From Granulosicoccus sp964352535 (GTDB lineage: Bacteria; Pseudomonadota; Gammaproteobacteria; Granulosicoccales; Granulosicoccaceae), in assembly GCA_964352535.1 (NCBI GenBank), contig CAYGSW010000005.1:1-49526 (forward strand): a DNA stretch of 49,526 nt. Reading direction: 5' to 3'. Shown piece after piece: positions 25,747 through 33,502 of this stretch. A program made the translations under genes and the position numbers. Position 1 is the first letter of the stretch. The number at the start of each line of letters is the position of its first letter. The notes under the pieces were generated by a model. It made no database searches, was not told where the DNA came from, and worked only from the letters and a program-made list of their open reading frames with translations.

Positions 25747-26727
25747 GTGCCTGCAGACTCATCAGCCAGAAGCTTCTGGATCAGCGCACAAGGCTACGGC
25801 GAACTGCGATCAACGCAACTGCCGCCACCTGCAGCGGGTGAGGTACGCGTTAAAACGCTTTTCACAGGGATCAGCCGGGGTACGGAAACACTGGTGTTTG
25901 CGGGGGGTGTACCGCCCAGCGAACATGAACGCATGCGTGCCCCTTTTCAGGAAGGTGAATTCACCTTTCCGCTCAAATACGGCTACATCAACGTCGGTTG
26001 TGTAGAACAAGGCCCGGAGCATTTGCTCGGGAAAAACATTTTCTGTTTGTACCCGCATCAGACACACTTCAATGTCCCATTGGATGCCATAACCGTTCTT
26101 CCCCCTGAGGTTCCTGTTGGCAGAGCCGTCCTTGCAGCCATTATGGAAACGGCGATTCACGCCCTGTGGGATGCTCAACGGCACATCGGTGACTCGATAA
26201 GTGTGGTGGGTGCAGGCGTATTGGGTGCCTTGGTTGCCTATCTGGCATCCGGCATCACCGGATGTGATGTGGAGCTTGTGGACATCAACCCCCGGCGTTC
26301 AGAGCTGGCAGACAAGCTGGGTGTCAGGTTTGTACACCCTAAGCAGGCCACCAGAAAACGTGACCTTGTGATTCACACATCAGCGTCACAGGACGGGATC
26401 AATACCGCGCTTGAGCTGGCAGGATTTGAAGCCACCGTACTGGAACTCAGTTGGTATGGAAGCCGCCAGACAGCGGTGAGTCTGGGTGGCGCGTTCCATT
26501 CCCAACGATTACAGATAAAAAGCTCGCAGGTAGGACATGTTGCACCCGGGCAGCGTGCACGCTGGAGTTACCAACGCCGCTTGCAGCTAGCACTGGCACA
26601 GCTGGGAAATCCTTGTCTGGATGCGCTAATCAGCGGTGAAAGTCACTTCACCCAATTGCCAGAAACCCTCACCTGGCTCAGTGAGTCGGGGAACACATCG
26701 CTGTGCCACAGAATAACGTACGATTAA
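25747..26727 (+). CDS. Zinc-less MDR-superfamily dehydrogenase (first gene of pterin/flavin-like cluster)
   Basis: A 326-residue medium-chain dehydrogenase-like protein. The N-terminal half has GISRGTETLVFAGGVPP and FPLKYGYINVGCVE. The Rossmann motif is SVVGAGVLGALVAYLASG (about residues 156-173) followed by VDINPRR. The catalytic GHE and Cys zinc ligands of classical alcohol dehydrogenases are absent. The GTG start at 25747 has no strong Shine-Dalgarno, consistent with coupling to the crtI-like gene nine bases upstream. The PTPS-like gene follows after 30 bases. It probably performs an NAD(P)-dependent redox step on the cluster's product; the substrate is unknown. Confidence 0.75.
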   Translation: MPADSSARSFWISAQGYGELRSTQLPPPAAGEVRVKTLFTGISRGTETLVFAGGVPPSEHERMRAPFQEGEFTFPLKYGYINVGCVEQGPEHLLGKNIFCLYPHQTHFNVPLDAITVLPPEVPVGRAVLAAIMETAIHALWDAQRHIGDSISVVGAGVLGALVAYLASGITGCDVELVDINPRRSELADKLGVRFVHPKQATRKRDLVIHTSASQDGINTALELAGFEATVLELSWYGSRQTAVSLGGAFHSQRLQIKSSQVGHVAPGQRARWSYQRRLQLALAQLGNPCLDALISGESHFTQLPETLTWLSESGNTSLCHRITYD

Positions 26728-26757
26728 CAGCATCTCACACTATCAGGAGCTATACAC

Positions 26758-27162
26758 TTGTACAGTCTTAACGTTCGGGAACATTTCATGATCGCCCACA
26801 GCTTCAAGGGCGAAGTGTTCGGCCCAGCTCAGGGTTTGCATGGGGCAACATACATTGTCGATCTGGAAATGCGCAGAAAGGAGCTTGACGAAGATGGCCT
26901 TGTGGTGGATATCGGCTTGGCCAGTCAATCGCTGGCAACAGTTCTGGCTGAGCTCAACTACAAGAATCTGGATGAGGTGCCTGAATTCAAGGGGAAGAAC
27001 ACCACCACCGAATTTCTGGCTGCCGTTATTTATGAGCGCATCGAAGCCAGGATTGGCGCAGGCGATCTTGGTGTTGCTGCCAAGGGGCTCGATGCGCTGA
27101 AAATCACACTGCATGAATCACATGTGGCATGGGCAGCGTATGAACGTAATCTCAGCATCTAG
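26758..27162 (+). CDS. PTPS/QueD-fold protein with altered active site
   Basis: A 134-residue member of the 6-pyruvoyl-tetrahydropterin synthase/QueD fold. It aligns with E. coli QueD from end to end by eye. The first zinc His is kept (His14 in FMIAHSF) and so is the second (His28), but HGH becomes HGA (Ala30). The catalytic Cys position is Ala24, and the Asp-His pair of LDHH becomes Asn67-Tyr68. The substrate-anchoring Glu is present (Glu120 in LHES). It could still hold a 2-amino-4-oxo-pyrimidine or pterin ring but should not perform the standard reaction. The start is TTG at 26758 with AGGAG eight bases upstream. A glycosyltransferase gene follows after eight bases. Confidence 0.82.
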   Translation: MYSLNVREHFMIAHSFKGEVFGPAQGLHGATYIVDLEMRRKELDEDGLVVDIGLASQSLATVLAELNYKNLDEVPEFKGKNTTTEFLAAVIYERIEARIGAGDLGVAAKGLDALKITLHESHVAWAAYERNLSI

Positions 27163-27170
27163 GATTATTC

Positions 27171-28274
27171 ATGACTAAGCAGCGGGTCACACTGGTCTAT
27201 CCAGGAGATCTGAACACGCGCACCGGCGGCTACCTCTATGACAAGAAAATCGTAGAAGGTTTACGCAGTGCAGGGGAAGACACCCAAGCCTGGCAAGTGT
27301 CACTGGTGTCGCTGCAAGGGGACTACCCTTTTCCCAGCGAATCGCAGCTGGCCGAGGCCGACGCTGCATTTGAAGATCTCAGCGATGGTGAACTGGTTGT
27401 GGTCGATGGCCTGGCCTACAGCGTGATGCCTGACGTCATTGCAAGGCATGCCCATCGGCTGCATTTGGTCGCACTTGTGCATCATCCTCTTGCTCTGGAA
27501 ACCGGCCTGTCCAACGCCGAAGCGCTGCGGCTTGAACAACTGGAAACACAGGCGTTAAGGCATGCACGGCACATCATCACCACCAGTGTACTCACCGCGA
27601 ACTCGTTAGAGGCTTACGGTGTTCCTGCCGGTAAGGTGACAGCCGTGTTGCCGGGAACAGACAGTGCACCGCTAGCCAGCCAGGCGCACAGCGATGTCTT
27701 CAATTTGCTTTGCGTGGCCACGTTGACACCGCGCAAGGCACACAGTGTGTTGTTTGATGCGCTGGCTACCCTGACCGAACTCCCCTGGCATCTTCACTGC
27801 GCAGGCAGCCCGCACCGGCACGAAGAGACATCCAGCGCACTGCTACACCAACGCGAACAACTCGGTCTGCGGGAGCGCATCAGTTTTGTCGGAGAACTCA
27901 CTGACGTCGAGCTGGAAGCGTACTACCACCAGGCCCATGTTTTCGTATTGAGCTCGTATCACGAAGGCTACGGCATGGTGCTCTCGGAGGCCATTGCACG
28001 GGGTTTACCGATTATCTGCTCGAACGCCGGGGCTATGCCATTCACGGTGCCAGAAGGCGCCGGCTTGCTGGTGCCGCCGGGCGATTCGAGCAAGCTTGCT
28101 GCGGCCCTCAAGCGTTTCATGAGTGATGCACAAACCCGAACACAATTAAAGAAAGCGGCCATGACTGCCCGGGAACATCTACCCGACTGGCAATCAGCCG
28201 CTACTGAATTTGCCACTGTGCTTCAACGCGTGCACAGTGATTCAAACCACCCTGCAAACAACATTCAAGCATGA
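27171..28274 (+). CDS. GT4-family glycosyltransferase
   Basis: A 367-residue GT-B glycosyltransferase. The N-terminal acceptor domain starts VTLVYPGDLNTRTGGYLYD with a Gly-rich loop. The C-terminal donor domain holds NLLCVATLTPRKAHSVLFDA, FVGELTDVELEAYYHQAHVF and the GT4 signature SSYHEGYGMVLSEAIARGLP with the EX7E glutamates, then AGLLVPPGD. Such retaining enzymes transfer a sugar from a nucleotide donor. There is no signal peptide, so it acts in the cytoplasm or at the inner face of the membrane. AGGA precedes the ATG and the stop overlaps the methyltransferase ATG (ATGA). Confidence 0.9.
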   Translation: MTKQRVTLVYPGDLNTRTGGYLYDKKIVEGLRSAGEDTQAWQVSLVSLQGDYPFPSESQLAEADAAFEDLSDGELVVVDGLAYSVMPDVIARHAHRLHLVALVHHPLALETGLSNAEALRLEQLETQALRHARHIITTSVLTANSLEAYGVPAGKVTAVLPGTDSAPLASQAHSDVFNLLCVATLTPRKAHSVLFDALATLTELPWHLHCAGSPHRHEETSSALLHQREQLGLRERISFVGELTDVELEAYYHQAHVFVLSSYHEGYGMVLSEAIARGLPIICSNAGAMPFTVPEGAGLLVPPGDSSKLAAALKRFMSDAQTRTQLKKAAMTAREHLPDWQSAATEFATVLQRVHSDSNHPANNIQA

Positions 28275-29164
28275 GCCTGCCCGACGACACATCAGAAACA
28301 AGCGAAGGGTTTTCCGAAGCCTGGCTAACGTTACGTGAGCCAGCAGATCATGCGGCTCGCAGTCAATTGCTGGATACACAGCTGGCAAGCTGGACGTCAC
28401 AGTTCAGCACACTGCGCATTGTGGAGCTAGGTGCTGGCACGGGATCGAATCTTCGCTACCTGATGCCCAAACTCGGACATGACCAGCAGTGGCACCTGCT
28501 GGACAACGATGCCAATCTGTTGAATCACCTGCCAGAGATTCTGAATACGTGGGCAGACGGGCATCAGGCAAGCGTAACGCTGCATGACAGGCAACTTCAC
28601 ATTGAGCACAACACCTTCAGTGCAACGGTGTCCACGCAAGTACTGAATCTTGCTGACGATCTGGATCAGATTCCACTTGATAACGTTAATCTGATCACTG
28701 CCTCTGCTTTGCTTGATCTGACATCAGCACCCTGGCTGGATCAGCTCGCAAATTTGACAATGCAGCACAAATGCGGCTGCCTTTTTGTACTTAGCTACGA
28801 TGGCAGAATACAATGGCATCCTACGCTTGAAAACGATAAGCAGGTAAGCGAACTGCTTAACCAGCACCAGCTCAATGACAAGGGGTTTGGATTGGCACTG
28901 GGGCCAGCAGCGGCAGACTACTTTGCGCGCGCCCTTGAAACGCAAGGCAGACAAATCACACGACAAGAAAGCGACTGGGCTATTGATCAGCAATCGCAAG
29001 CACTTCAACACGCTATTGTGGACGGCTGGGCAGCGGCTGCCACTGAACAGGACAACAGTGCCGAAACAATAATCAGTCAATGGCATGCGCTGCGAAAACA
29101 GGCAATCAACGATAAGATATCCAGCCTGGCTGTGGGGCATATCGATGTATTGTCGTTACCTTAA
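28271..29164 (+). CDS. Class I SAM-dependent methyltransferase
   Basis: A 297-residue Rossmann methyltransferase. Motif I is IVELGAGTGSNLRYL (about residues 51-65), followed by the acidic WHLLDNDANLL that binds the SAM ribose, and NLITASALLDLTSAPWL as the motif IV region. The C-terminal third is helical and rich in Gln and Ala. The acceptor is not readable from the sequence. The ATGA overlap with the glycosyltransferase gene strongly suggests that both modify the same product. It is the last plus-strand gene before the converging RibD-type gene. Confidence 0.82.
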   Translation: MSLPDDTSETSEGFSEAWLTLREPADHAARSQLLDTQLASWTSQFSTLRIVELGAGTGSNLRYLMPKLGHDQQWHLLDNDANLLNHLPEILNTWADGHQASVTLHDRQLHIEHNTFSATVSTQVLNLADDLDQIPLDNVNLITASALLDLTSAPWLDQLANLTMQHKCGCLFVLSYDGRIQWHPTLENDKQVSELLNQHQLNDKGFGLALGPAAADYFARALETQGRQITRQESDWAIDQQSQALQHAIVDGWAAAATEQDNSAETIISQWHALRKQAINDKISSLAVGHIDVLSLP

Positions 29165-29222
29165 ATGGCCTGAGCAAATATCTCACGCATACACTGCGAA
29201 GCACCACAGCCTCCACTGACAC

Positions 29223-30296
29223 TTAACCGATACGCTCTACTGACGGTTTATGCATCTGAGCACTGTGTGGTGAATGTGATGCGCCAATTCTCTCATGCGT
29301 CGTATCGCTACAAATCTTTACAGCACTCAGATCAAAATCCCAAAGCACATCGTCGCCCATTCGGTAAAGCGTACTGGGCGGCCGGTGAGCATCTGCCAGG
29401 ATATCCACGCCGGGCAGCTGCAAGGCTCCAACACCTTTGCCGGCCAACAGAGGCGCGATAGCGATGTGTAATCTGTCCAGCATGTTCGCCGTGAAGAACT
29501 TACTCACGGTAATACCACCACCTTCGATGAAAAGACGTTGCAGTCCATGTCGAGCCAACAGTTCTACAATCGCCTTCACGCTGAGCTGCTCGTCGGTGTC
29601 CGGTACGATCCAACGCTCAACCTGATAGCGAGCGCTAACACGACCATCACTGCCAAGTTGCGGACCAAAGGCCAGTTCACGTCCACCAAGATCAGCTGAT
29701 GACTGATGAAGAAGAATGGTTCGTGCCTGTGCATCGTCGAACAACCCCAACGGCTCGTGCAAACGGGCTTGCGGATCAATAATCACCCTGACCGGATTTT
29801 CGCCCGTGACCGCCCGGGTAGTCAGTTTAGGATTGTCTGCAACCACGGTTCCCGCGCCAACGATGACCGCATCGCTCAATGCACGCAGGCAATGCAAGTG
29901 TTTGCGATTCTCTTCACCAGTCACATAAAAAGAATCTCCGCTGCGTGCGGCTATCTGCGCATCCACACTCTGTCCCAGATGCGCAATTCGACGCGATGAA
30001 ACGCCAGTGCCTTCCGACACCGGACCCAACACTGGCAGATACAGATCAAACAGTGCACAAAACACAGCGGGAAGTTGCGAGGCGCGGCACCAGTATCCAG
30101 CATCGTCCAGCCAAAGGCAGGTTGTTTCAGAGGCCTCTTGGCTTGAGACAACGCAATGGGCGGCAACGTCAAACGAAAGGTAACGCGCGCGCACCTCGGG
30201 GCTTGTCGTTTTTACAATACTCAGGGCCGCAAGAATCAACTGCCATGCCAGCTCTTCAGCCTCGGAGTGCGCCAGTGTTGAAAGCGAATCTTGCAT
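29223..30296 (-). CDS. RibD-type reductase with an unknown N-terminal domain and no deaminase
   Basis: A 357-residue protein. Residues from about 105 onward match the reductase half of RibD and its dihydrofolate-reductase-like relatives: AHLGQSVDAQIA, HLHCLRALSDAVIVGAGTV, ADNPKLTTR, NPVRVIID, then FIEGGGITVSKFF and DRLHIAIAPLLAGKG. The usual N-terminal deaminase with its HAE and PCxxxxxxPPC zinc site is missing. In its place is a stretch of about 100 residues with no recognised motif. It should reduce a ribosylamino-pyrimidine to the ribitylamino form without prior deamination, as in fungi and archaea. The gene faces the GTP cyclohydrolase II gene across a 339-base divergent region. Confidence 0.82.
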   Translation of the reverse strand: MQDSLSTLAHSEAEELAWQLILAALSIVKTTSPEVRARYLSFDVAAHCVVSSQEASETTCLWLDDAGYWCRASQLPAVFCALFDLYLPVLGPVSEGTGVSSRRIAHLGQSVDAQIAARSGDSFYVTGEENRKHLHCLRALSDAVIVGAGTVVADNPKLTTRAVTGENPVRVIIDPQARLHEPLGLFDDAQARTILLHQSSADLGGRELAFGPQLGSDGRVSARYQVERWIVPDTDEQLSVKAIVELLARHGLQRLFIEGGGITVSKFFTANMLDRLHIAIAPLLAGKGVGALQLPGVDILADAHRPPSTLYRMGDDVLWDFDLSAVKICSDTTHERIGASHSPHSAQMHKPSVERIG

Positions 30297-30489
30297 TCAG
30301 GTCAGGTTAGTGTATCCAGCGACAGGAAGGATCATGCCAGAAAGTCTGATGCCGATTAATCATGAATAAGGCCTTTTAGTCTGGTGTGTTCGCATTATCG
30401 TTGCACACGGTGTTTGCGGGCTTCAAAGTGCCATACGGCATTACCATCCGTACAGTCTCTGATCCGCAGTGAAACCGAAGAGAGCTGCA

Positions 30490-30506
30490 GTTTGTCATTA
30501 ACAAAC
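30490..30506. repeat. Inverted repeat GTTTGT-N5-ACAAAC
   Basis: A 6-bp perfect dyad with a 5-base centre in the divergent RibD/RibA-like region. It is a candidate repressor or activator site. Confidence 0.5.
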
Positions 30507-30581
30507 AGACACGTTCACATTTTTCTGCTTCCAATTTGCACAACAGCCCTCCTTAGCACGTCAAACCCTGCGAGCGGTTTA

Positions 30582-30600
30582 TCAGGCCGGGTTGGCCTGA
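30582..30600. repeat. Inverted repeat TCAGGCC-N5-GGCCTGA upstream of the RibA-like gene
   Basis: A 7-bp perfect stem with a GGGTT loop, 35 bases before the start codon. It is a possible operator or leader hairpin. Confidence 0.55.
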
Positions 30601-30635
30601 GTAGTTACAATCGACGTATATAACCTACATCGAAA

Positions 30636-31841
30636 ATGACAGTCAGTTACATGATCAAGGACCTTTCAGGCAAAATTGCCGATTCAAGCTCACGCATTGA
30701 TGCTGAACGCTGCATTGCAGAATTGCAACGTGGCAGAGCCATTACACTCGTTGACAACACGAAAACACATGCCAACACCAATGCCGCTTACCGCATCATC
30801 CAACTGGTGGAAACGATAAACCGATCCGAACTCGAAGTGTTGATCAGCTCACACAGCTGCCAGCTCGTACTCTCGCGTGCCCGGGCGCAGGCTCTGGAGT
30901 TGCTGGTTGACAGCAGCGCCGTGTGTCTTGAACTGGATCCGGATACCGACGCTGATATCATTTACGACTGGGCAGGACTGATTCCCGATGCCATCATCGG
31001 AAAAAGCCGCGTTCATGCCTCCACCCACGTCGGCGGCGTCGGGGCGAATAGCGACGTATCGCCCGAGCACGTGGCCAAAAGTCACGCAAACAGCATCCAG
31101 TATGCGAAAGCTGCGCTGAATCTTGCACACCATGCGCATGCGCTGCCTGCGTTCATCATGTACACCGTGGACACGATCCCTGCCCATCTGCTTATGGTGG
31201 ACTTGGCTGCGGCGACTCACTACTCCGATCACGGCGCAGAGCTTATCCAGTTGAGCAGTGCGCGAATACCCTTGGCTGCCGCTGAAAGTGTCGAACTCAC
31301 GGTATTCAGAGAGCGCCATGGCAACGCTGAGCACGTTGCCATCACCGTCGGTGAACCGGTCCTTTCCGACACAGTGACCGTCAGACTGCATTCCTCCTGC
31401 TTCACTGGCGATATTCTGGGAAGCATGAAATGCGACTGCGGTGAGCAGCTCCAGCGTGCCATCTCAACGATGGCTGCAGGAAATGGCGGTGTTGTCCTCT
31501 ACGTATCACAGGAAGGACGCGGAATTGGCCTTGCCAGCAAACTCCTGGCTTATCAGCTTCAGGATCAAGGCCTGGATACCATTGAAGCCAACCAGCATCT
31601 GGGTTTCGAGGCGGACGAAAGACGCTACCCGGCAGCAGTCACCATGCTTAATCAGCTAGGCATTAACACCATCCGGCTGATGACAAACAACCCACTGAAG
31701 ATTGAAGCATTGCGCCAGCATGGTGTAAACGTCGTCAGCCGCGTCCCTTCACCAGCAACCGTGAATATTCACAACGCGCGCTACCTTGAGACCAAACGTG
31801 AGCGAGCCGGACATCTGAGCACCTGCGATTCCACTGGATGA
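30636..31841 (+). CDS. ribA: GTP cyclohydrolase II (RibA) with long N-terminal domain
   Basis: A 401-residue protein. The C-terminal 200 residues are a full GTP cyclohydrolase II: zinc Cys in CFTGDILGSMKCDCGEQL, SQEGRGIGLASKLLAYQLQD, EANQHLGFEADERRY and MTNNPLKIEAL. It opens GTP to 2,5-diamino-6-ribosylamino-4-pyrimidinone phosphate, formate and pyrophosphate. The N-terminal 190 residues start like RibB (AERCIAELQRGRAITLVD) but lack the RibB acidic catalytic motif, so they are not an active DHBP synthase. Similar long RibA proteins occur in Alphaproteobacteria. The usual HSEC before the zinc site is HSSC. The stop overlaps the next ATG (ATGA). It may be a second, dedicated copy and not the housekeeping RibA. 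Confidence 0.88.
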   Translation: MTVSYMIKDLSGKIADSSSRIDAERCIAELQRGRAITLVDNTKTHANTNAAYRIIQLVETINRSELEVLISSHSCQLVLSRARAQALELLVDSSAVCLELDPDTDADIIYDWAGLIPDAIIGKSRVHASTHVGGVGANSDVSPEHVAKSHANSIQYAKAALNLAHHAHALPAFIMYTVDTIPAHLLMVDLAAATHYSDHGAELIQLSSARIPLAAAESVELTVFRERHGNAEHVAITVGEPVLSDTVTVRLHSSCFTGDILGSMKCDCGEQLQRAISTMAAGNGGVVLYVSQEGRGIGLASKLLAYQLQDQGLDTIEANQHLGFEADERRYPAAVTMLNQLGINTIRLMTNNPLKIEALRQHGVNVVSRVPSPATVNIHNARYLETKRERAGHLSTCDSTG

Positions 31842-32626
31842 ATTTTCTCTCGACGCTCAGCTCTGCTCCACCGCCATCTCAGGCGCCGCGAGGAGCACTG
31901 TATTCTCTGGCTGGCGCAAGCCTCGGGCTCTTGTCGGCTGTGGTGGTCATCTACCTTCTACATTCGCCCTTCGGTTTGTCAGGCATTTTCTGTTCCCTGA
32001 TTGTCTGGTCTGCAATAGCCGCCACTGTCTGGCGATCGCTGGCCAATCATCCGCACAAGGATTACGGGCAGGCTAATCTTGTGACCACGGGCCGGGCAGC
32101 ATCTACAGCATTGCTGGCAGGGTTCATACCTGCAGCAGCCCAGACAAGCTCACTCGTGTGGCTGTGGGCAATTGCCATCACCGCCACGCTGACACTGTGC
32201 ATGGATGGCCTGGATGGATATCTTGCCAGAAAATCTGGCTTATCCTCGGATTTCGGCGCGCGCTTTGATATGGAAACAGATGCACTCCTGGCACTCGTTA
32301 TCACTCTGTTTTTATGGCAATCACACAAGGTAGGCATCTGGGTGCTTGGCCTGGGTCTGATGCGCTATGGTTTTCTGGCCGCGGCACATTGGTACACAGC
32401 GCTGCAGGCACCACTCTATCCTTCCTTTCGCCGCAAGACTGTGTGCGTAATACAAGTCGGGGCGCTGTGTCTTATGCTATGCCCCTGGGTATCGAGCACT
32501 CAGGCAATACTGGTGGGAGTGACAGCACTCCTGACTCTCACCTACTCATTCACGGTTGATGTGTGGTGGCTGTTGCGCCAGGACACAGGCACATCGGCGA
32601 AGCCCCCTATCGAACCTGAGGTTTGA
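31838..32626 (+). CDS. CDP-alcohol phosphatidyltransferase family protein
   Basis: A 262-residue inner-membrane enzyme with about six hydrophobic segments. The complete CDP-OH-P signature D-x2-D-G-x2-A-R-x8-G-x3-D-x3-D is present, starting DGLDGYLARKSG and ending FGARFDMETD. Such enzymes displace CMP from CDP-diacylglycerol or a CDP-alcohol with a hydroxyl acceptor to form a phosphodiester lipid. The coupling to the GTP cyclohydrolase II gene (ATGA) suggests the acceptor is the ribityl or sugar hydroxyl of the cluster's product, but a housekeeping phospholipid role cannot be excluded. It overlaps the convergent flippase-like gene by 20 bases. Confidence 0.88.
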   Translation: MNFLSTLSSAPPPSQAPRGALYSLAGASLGLLSAVVVIYLLHSPFGLSGIFCSLIVWSAIAATVWRSLANHPHKDYGQANLVTTGRAASTALLAGFIPAAAQTSSLVWLWAIAITATLTLCMDGLDGYLARKSGLSSDFGARFDMETDALLALVITLFLWQSHKVGIWVLGLGLMRYGFLAAAHWYTALQAPLYPSFRRKTVCVIQVGALCLMLCPWVSSTQAILVGVTALLTLTYSFTVDVWWLLRQDTGTSAKPPIEPEV

Positions 32627-33500
32627 AAACCAGCAAGGCAAGACCTGGCAAACAGCCCAGCAGTGATACCAGTGCATAGACGACACTGGTTGCTATACCT
32701 GCCTCTGAAGTCAGTCCTGCAATGGGCCATAGAATGGCCGCTGATGCTTCTCTGATGCCCCACCCACCGATTGATAGCGGAACCAGCATGCTCAGCAGTA
32801 CCAGGGGTACAAGGGTAATCACCGCTGGTAGCGGCAACGGTGCCTGCACTGCGTAGGAGCTGAAAAGAAATACCAGTATGTAACTGACAACCACGGCAAG
32901 GCTGAGTACTCCCTGTATAAACCACTGTCGGTCAGACCACCAGGCTGCATGAAAAGCCGGACCAAAGTCCAGTACCGTCCGGGTAATCCAGTCTGGGGCA
33001 AAACGAATGATGAGGTAAACAGACAGCGCCGCCACCACTAGCAAACCAACGGTGATGGACAACACGCGCATACCGAATTCCGGAACGCCTGCCTGCATCA
33101 GTACAGGCCATAACAACCAGCCGACGATGGCAACAACCAGCAGAGCAAGTTGTCCAGCCAAGCGTTCCAGCACAACACCGTGCACGGCAACACTGAGTGT
33201 CGGTGTCTGTCGGTTACGATATACCCTGGCCGCGTCACCGGTAACCCCACCAGGAAGACTCAGGTTGGCAAAGGTCGCCAGATAGTATTCAACGATGGCC
33301 CGTCTGGTGGTCAGTTGCTGGCCTAGTCGATTCGCTGTGACTTTCCAGCGAACCGCAGACAGAACAACCTGAATCTGAACGACCAGAAATGCCGGCACTA
33401 GCCATCGCCAATCGGTCTGCTTGAGTTGTTCAATGGCTTTGCCGACGTCAACAAACCATGCAACCCCCAAAAGAATTGCAATGGCCGCAACCAGCCTCAA
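32607..33500 (-). CDS. Flippase-like membrane protein (UPF0104 / LPG-synthase TM family)
   Basis: A 297-residue protein with about eight membrane helices. Family marks include LSLPGGVTGDAARVYR, VVLERLAGQLALL and the late PLSIGGWGIREASAAILWP. These domains occur alone in proteins thought to move lipids or lipid-linked sugars, and fused to the catalytic domain in MprF, which flips aminoacyl-phosphatidylglycerol. This one has no synthetase domain. It lies two bases downstream of the yceI gene and overlaps the CDP-alcohol transferase end to end, consistent with transport of that enzyme's lipid product. Confidence 0.85.
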   Translation of the reverse strand: MRLVAAIAILLGVAWFVDVGKAIEQLKQTDWRWLVPAFLVVQIQVVLSAVRWKVTANRLGQQLTTRRAIVEYYLATFANLSLPGGVTGDAARVYRNRQTPTLSVAVHGVVLERLAGQLALLVVAIVGWLLWPVLMQAGVPEFGMRVLSITVGLLVVAALSVYLIIRFAPDWITRTVLDFGPAFHAAWWSDRQWFIQGVLSLAVVVSYILVFLFSSYAVQAPLPLPAVITLVPLVLLSMLVPLSIGGWGIREASAAILWPIAGLTSEAGIATSVVYALVSLLGCLPGLALLVFKPQVR

Positions 33501-33502
33501 GA

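Larger units (their letters stand above)
30297..30635. promoter_or_regulatory. Divergent regulatory region between RibD-like and RibA-like genes
   Basis: These 339 bases must serve both directions. Two perfect inverted repeats stand out: GTTTGT (30490-30495) with ACAAAC (30501-30506), loop of 5; and TCAGGCC (30582-30588) with GGCCTGA (30594-30600), loop of 5. The second lies just upstream of an A/T-rich TATATAAC that could be a -10 region for the plus-strand gene. Neither is followed by a T tract, so operators are more likely than terminators. I looked for an FMN riboswitch (its conserved loop sequences) and see none, so regulation differs from ordinary rib genes. Confidence 0.45.

Noticed and set aside
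25747..26727. Classical zinc alcohol dehydrogenase
   Set aside because: The Cys and GHE zinc ligands and the four structural Cys are missing, so it is described as a zinc-less MDR protein.
30297..30635. FMN riboswitch in front of the GTP cyclohydrolase II gene
   Set aside because: The conserved loop sequences are absent. Only short dyads are visible.
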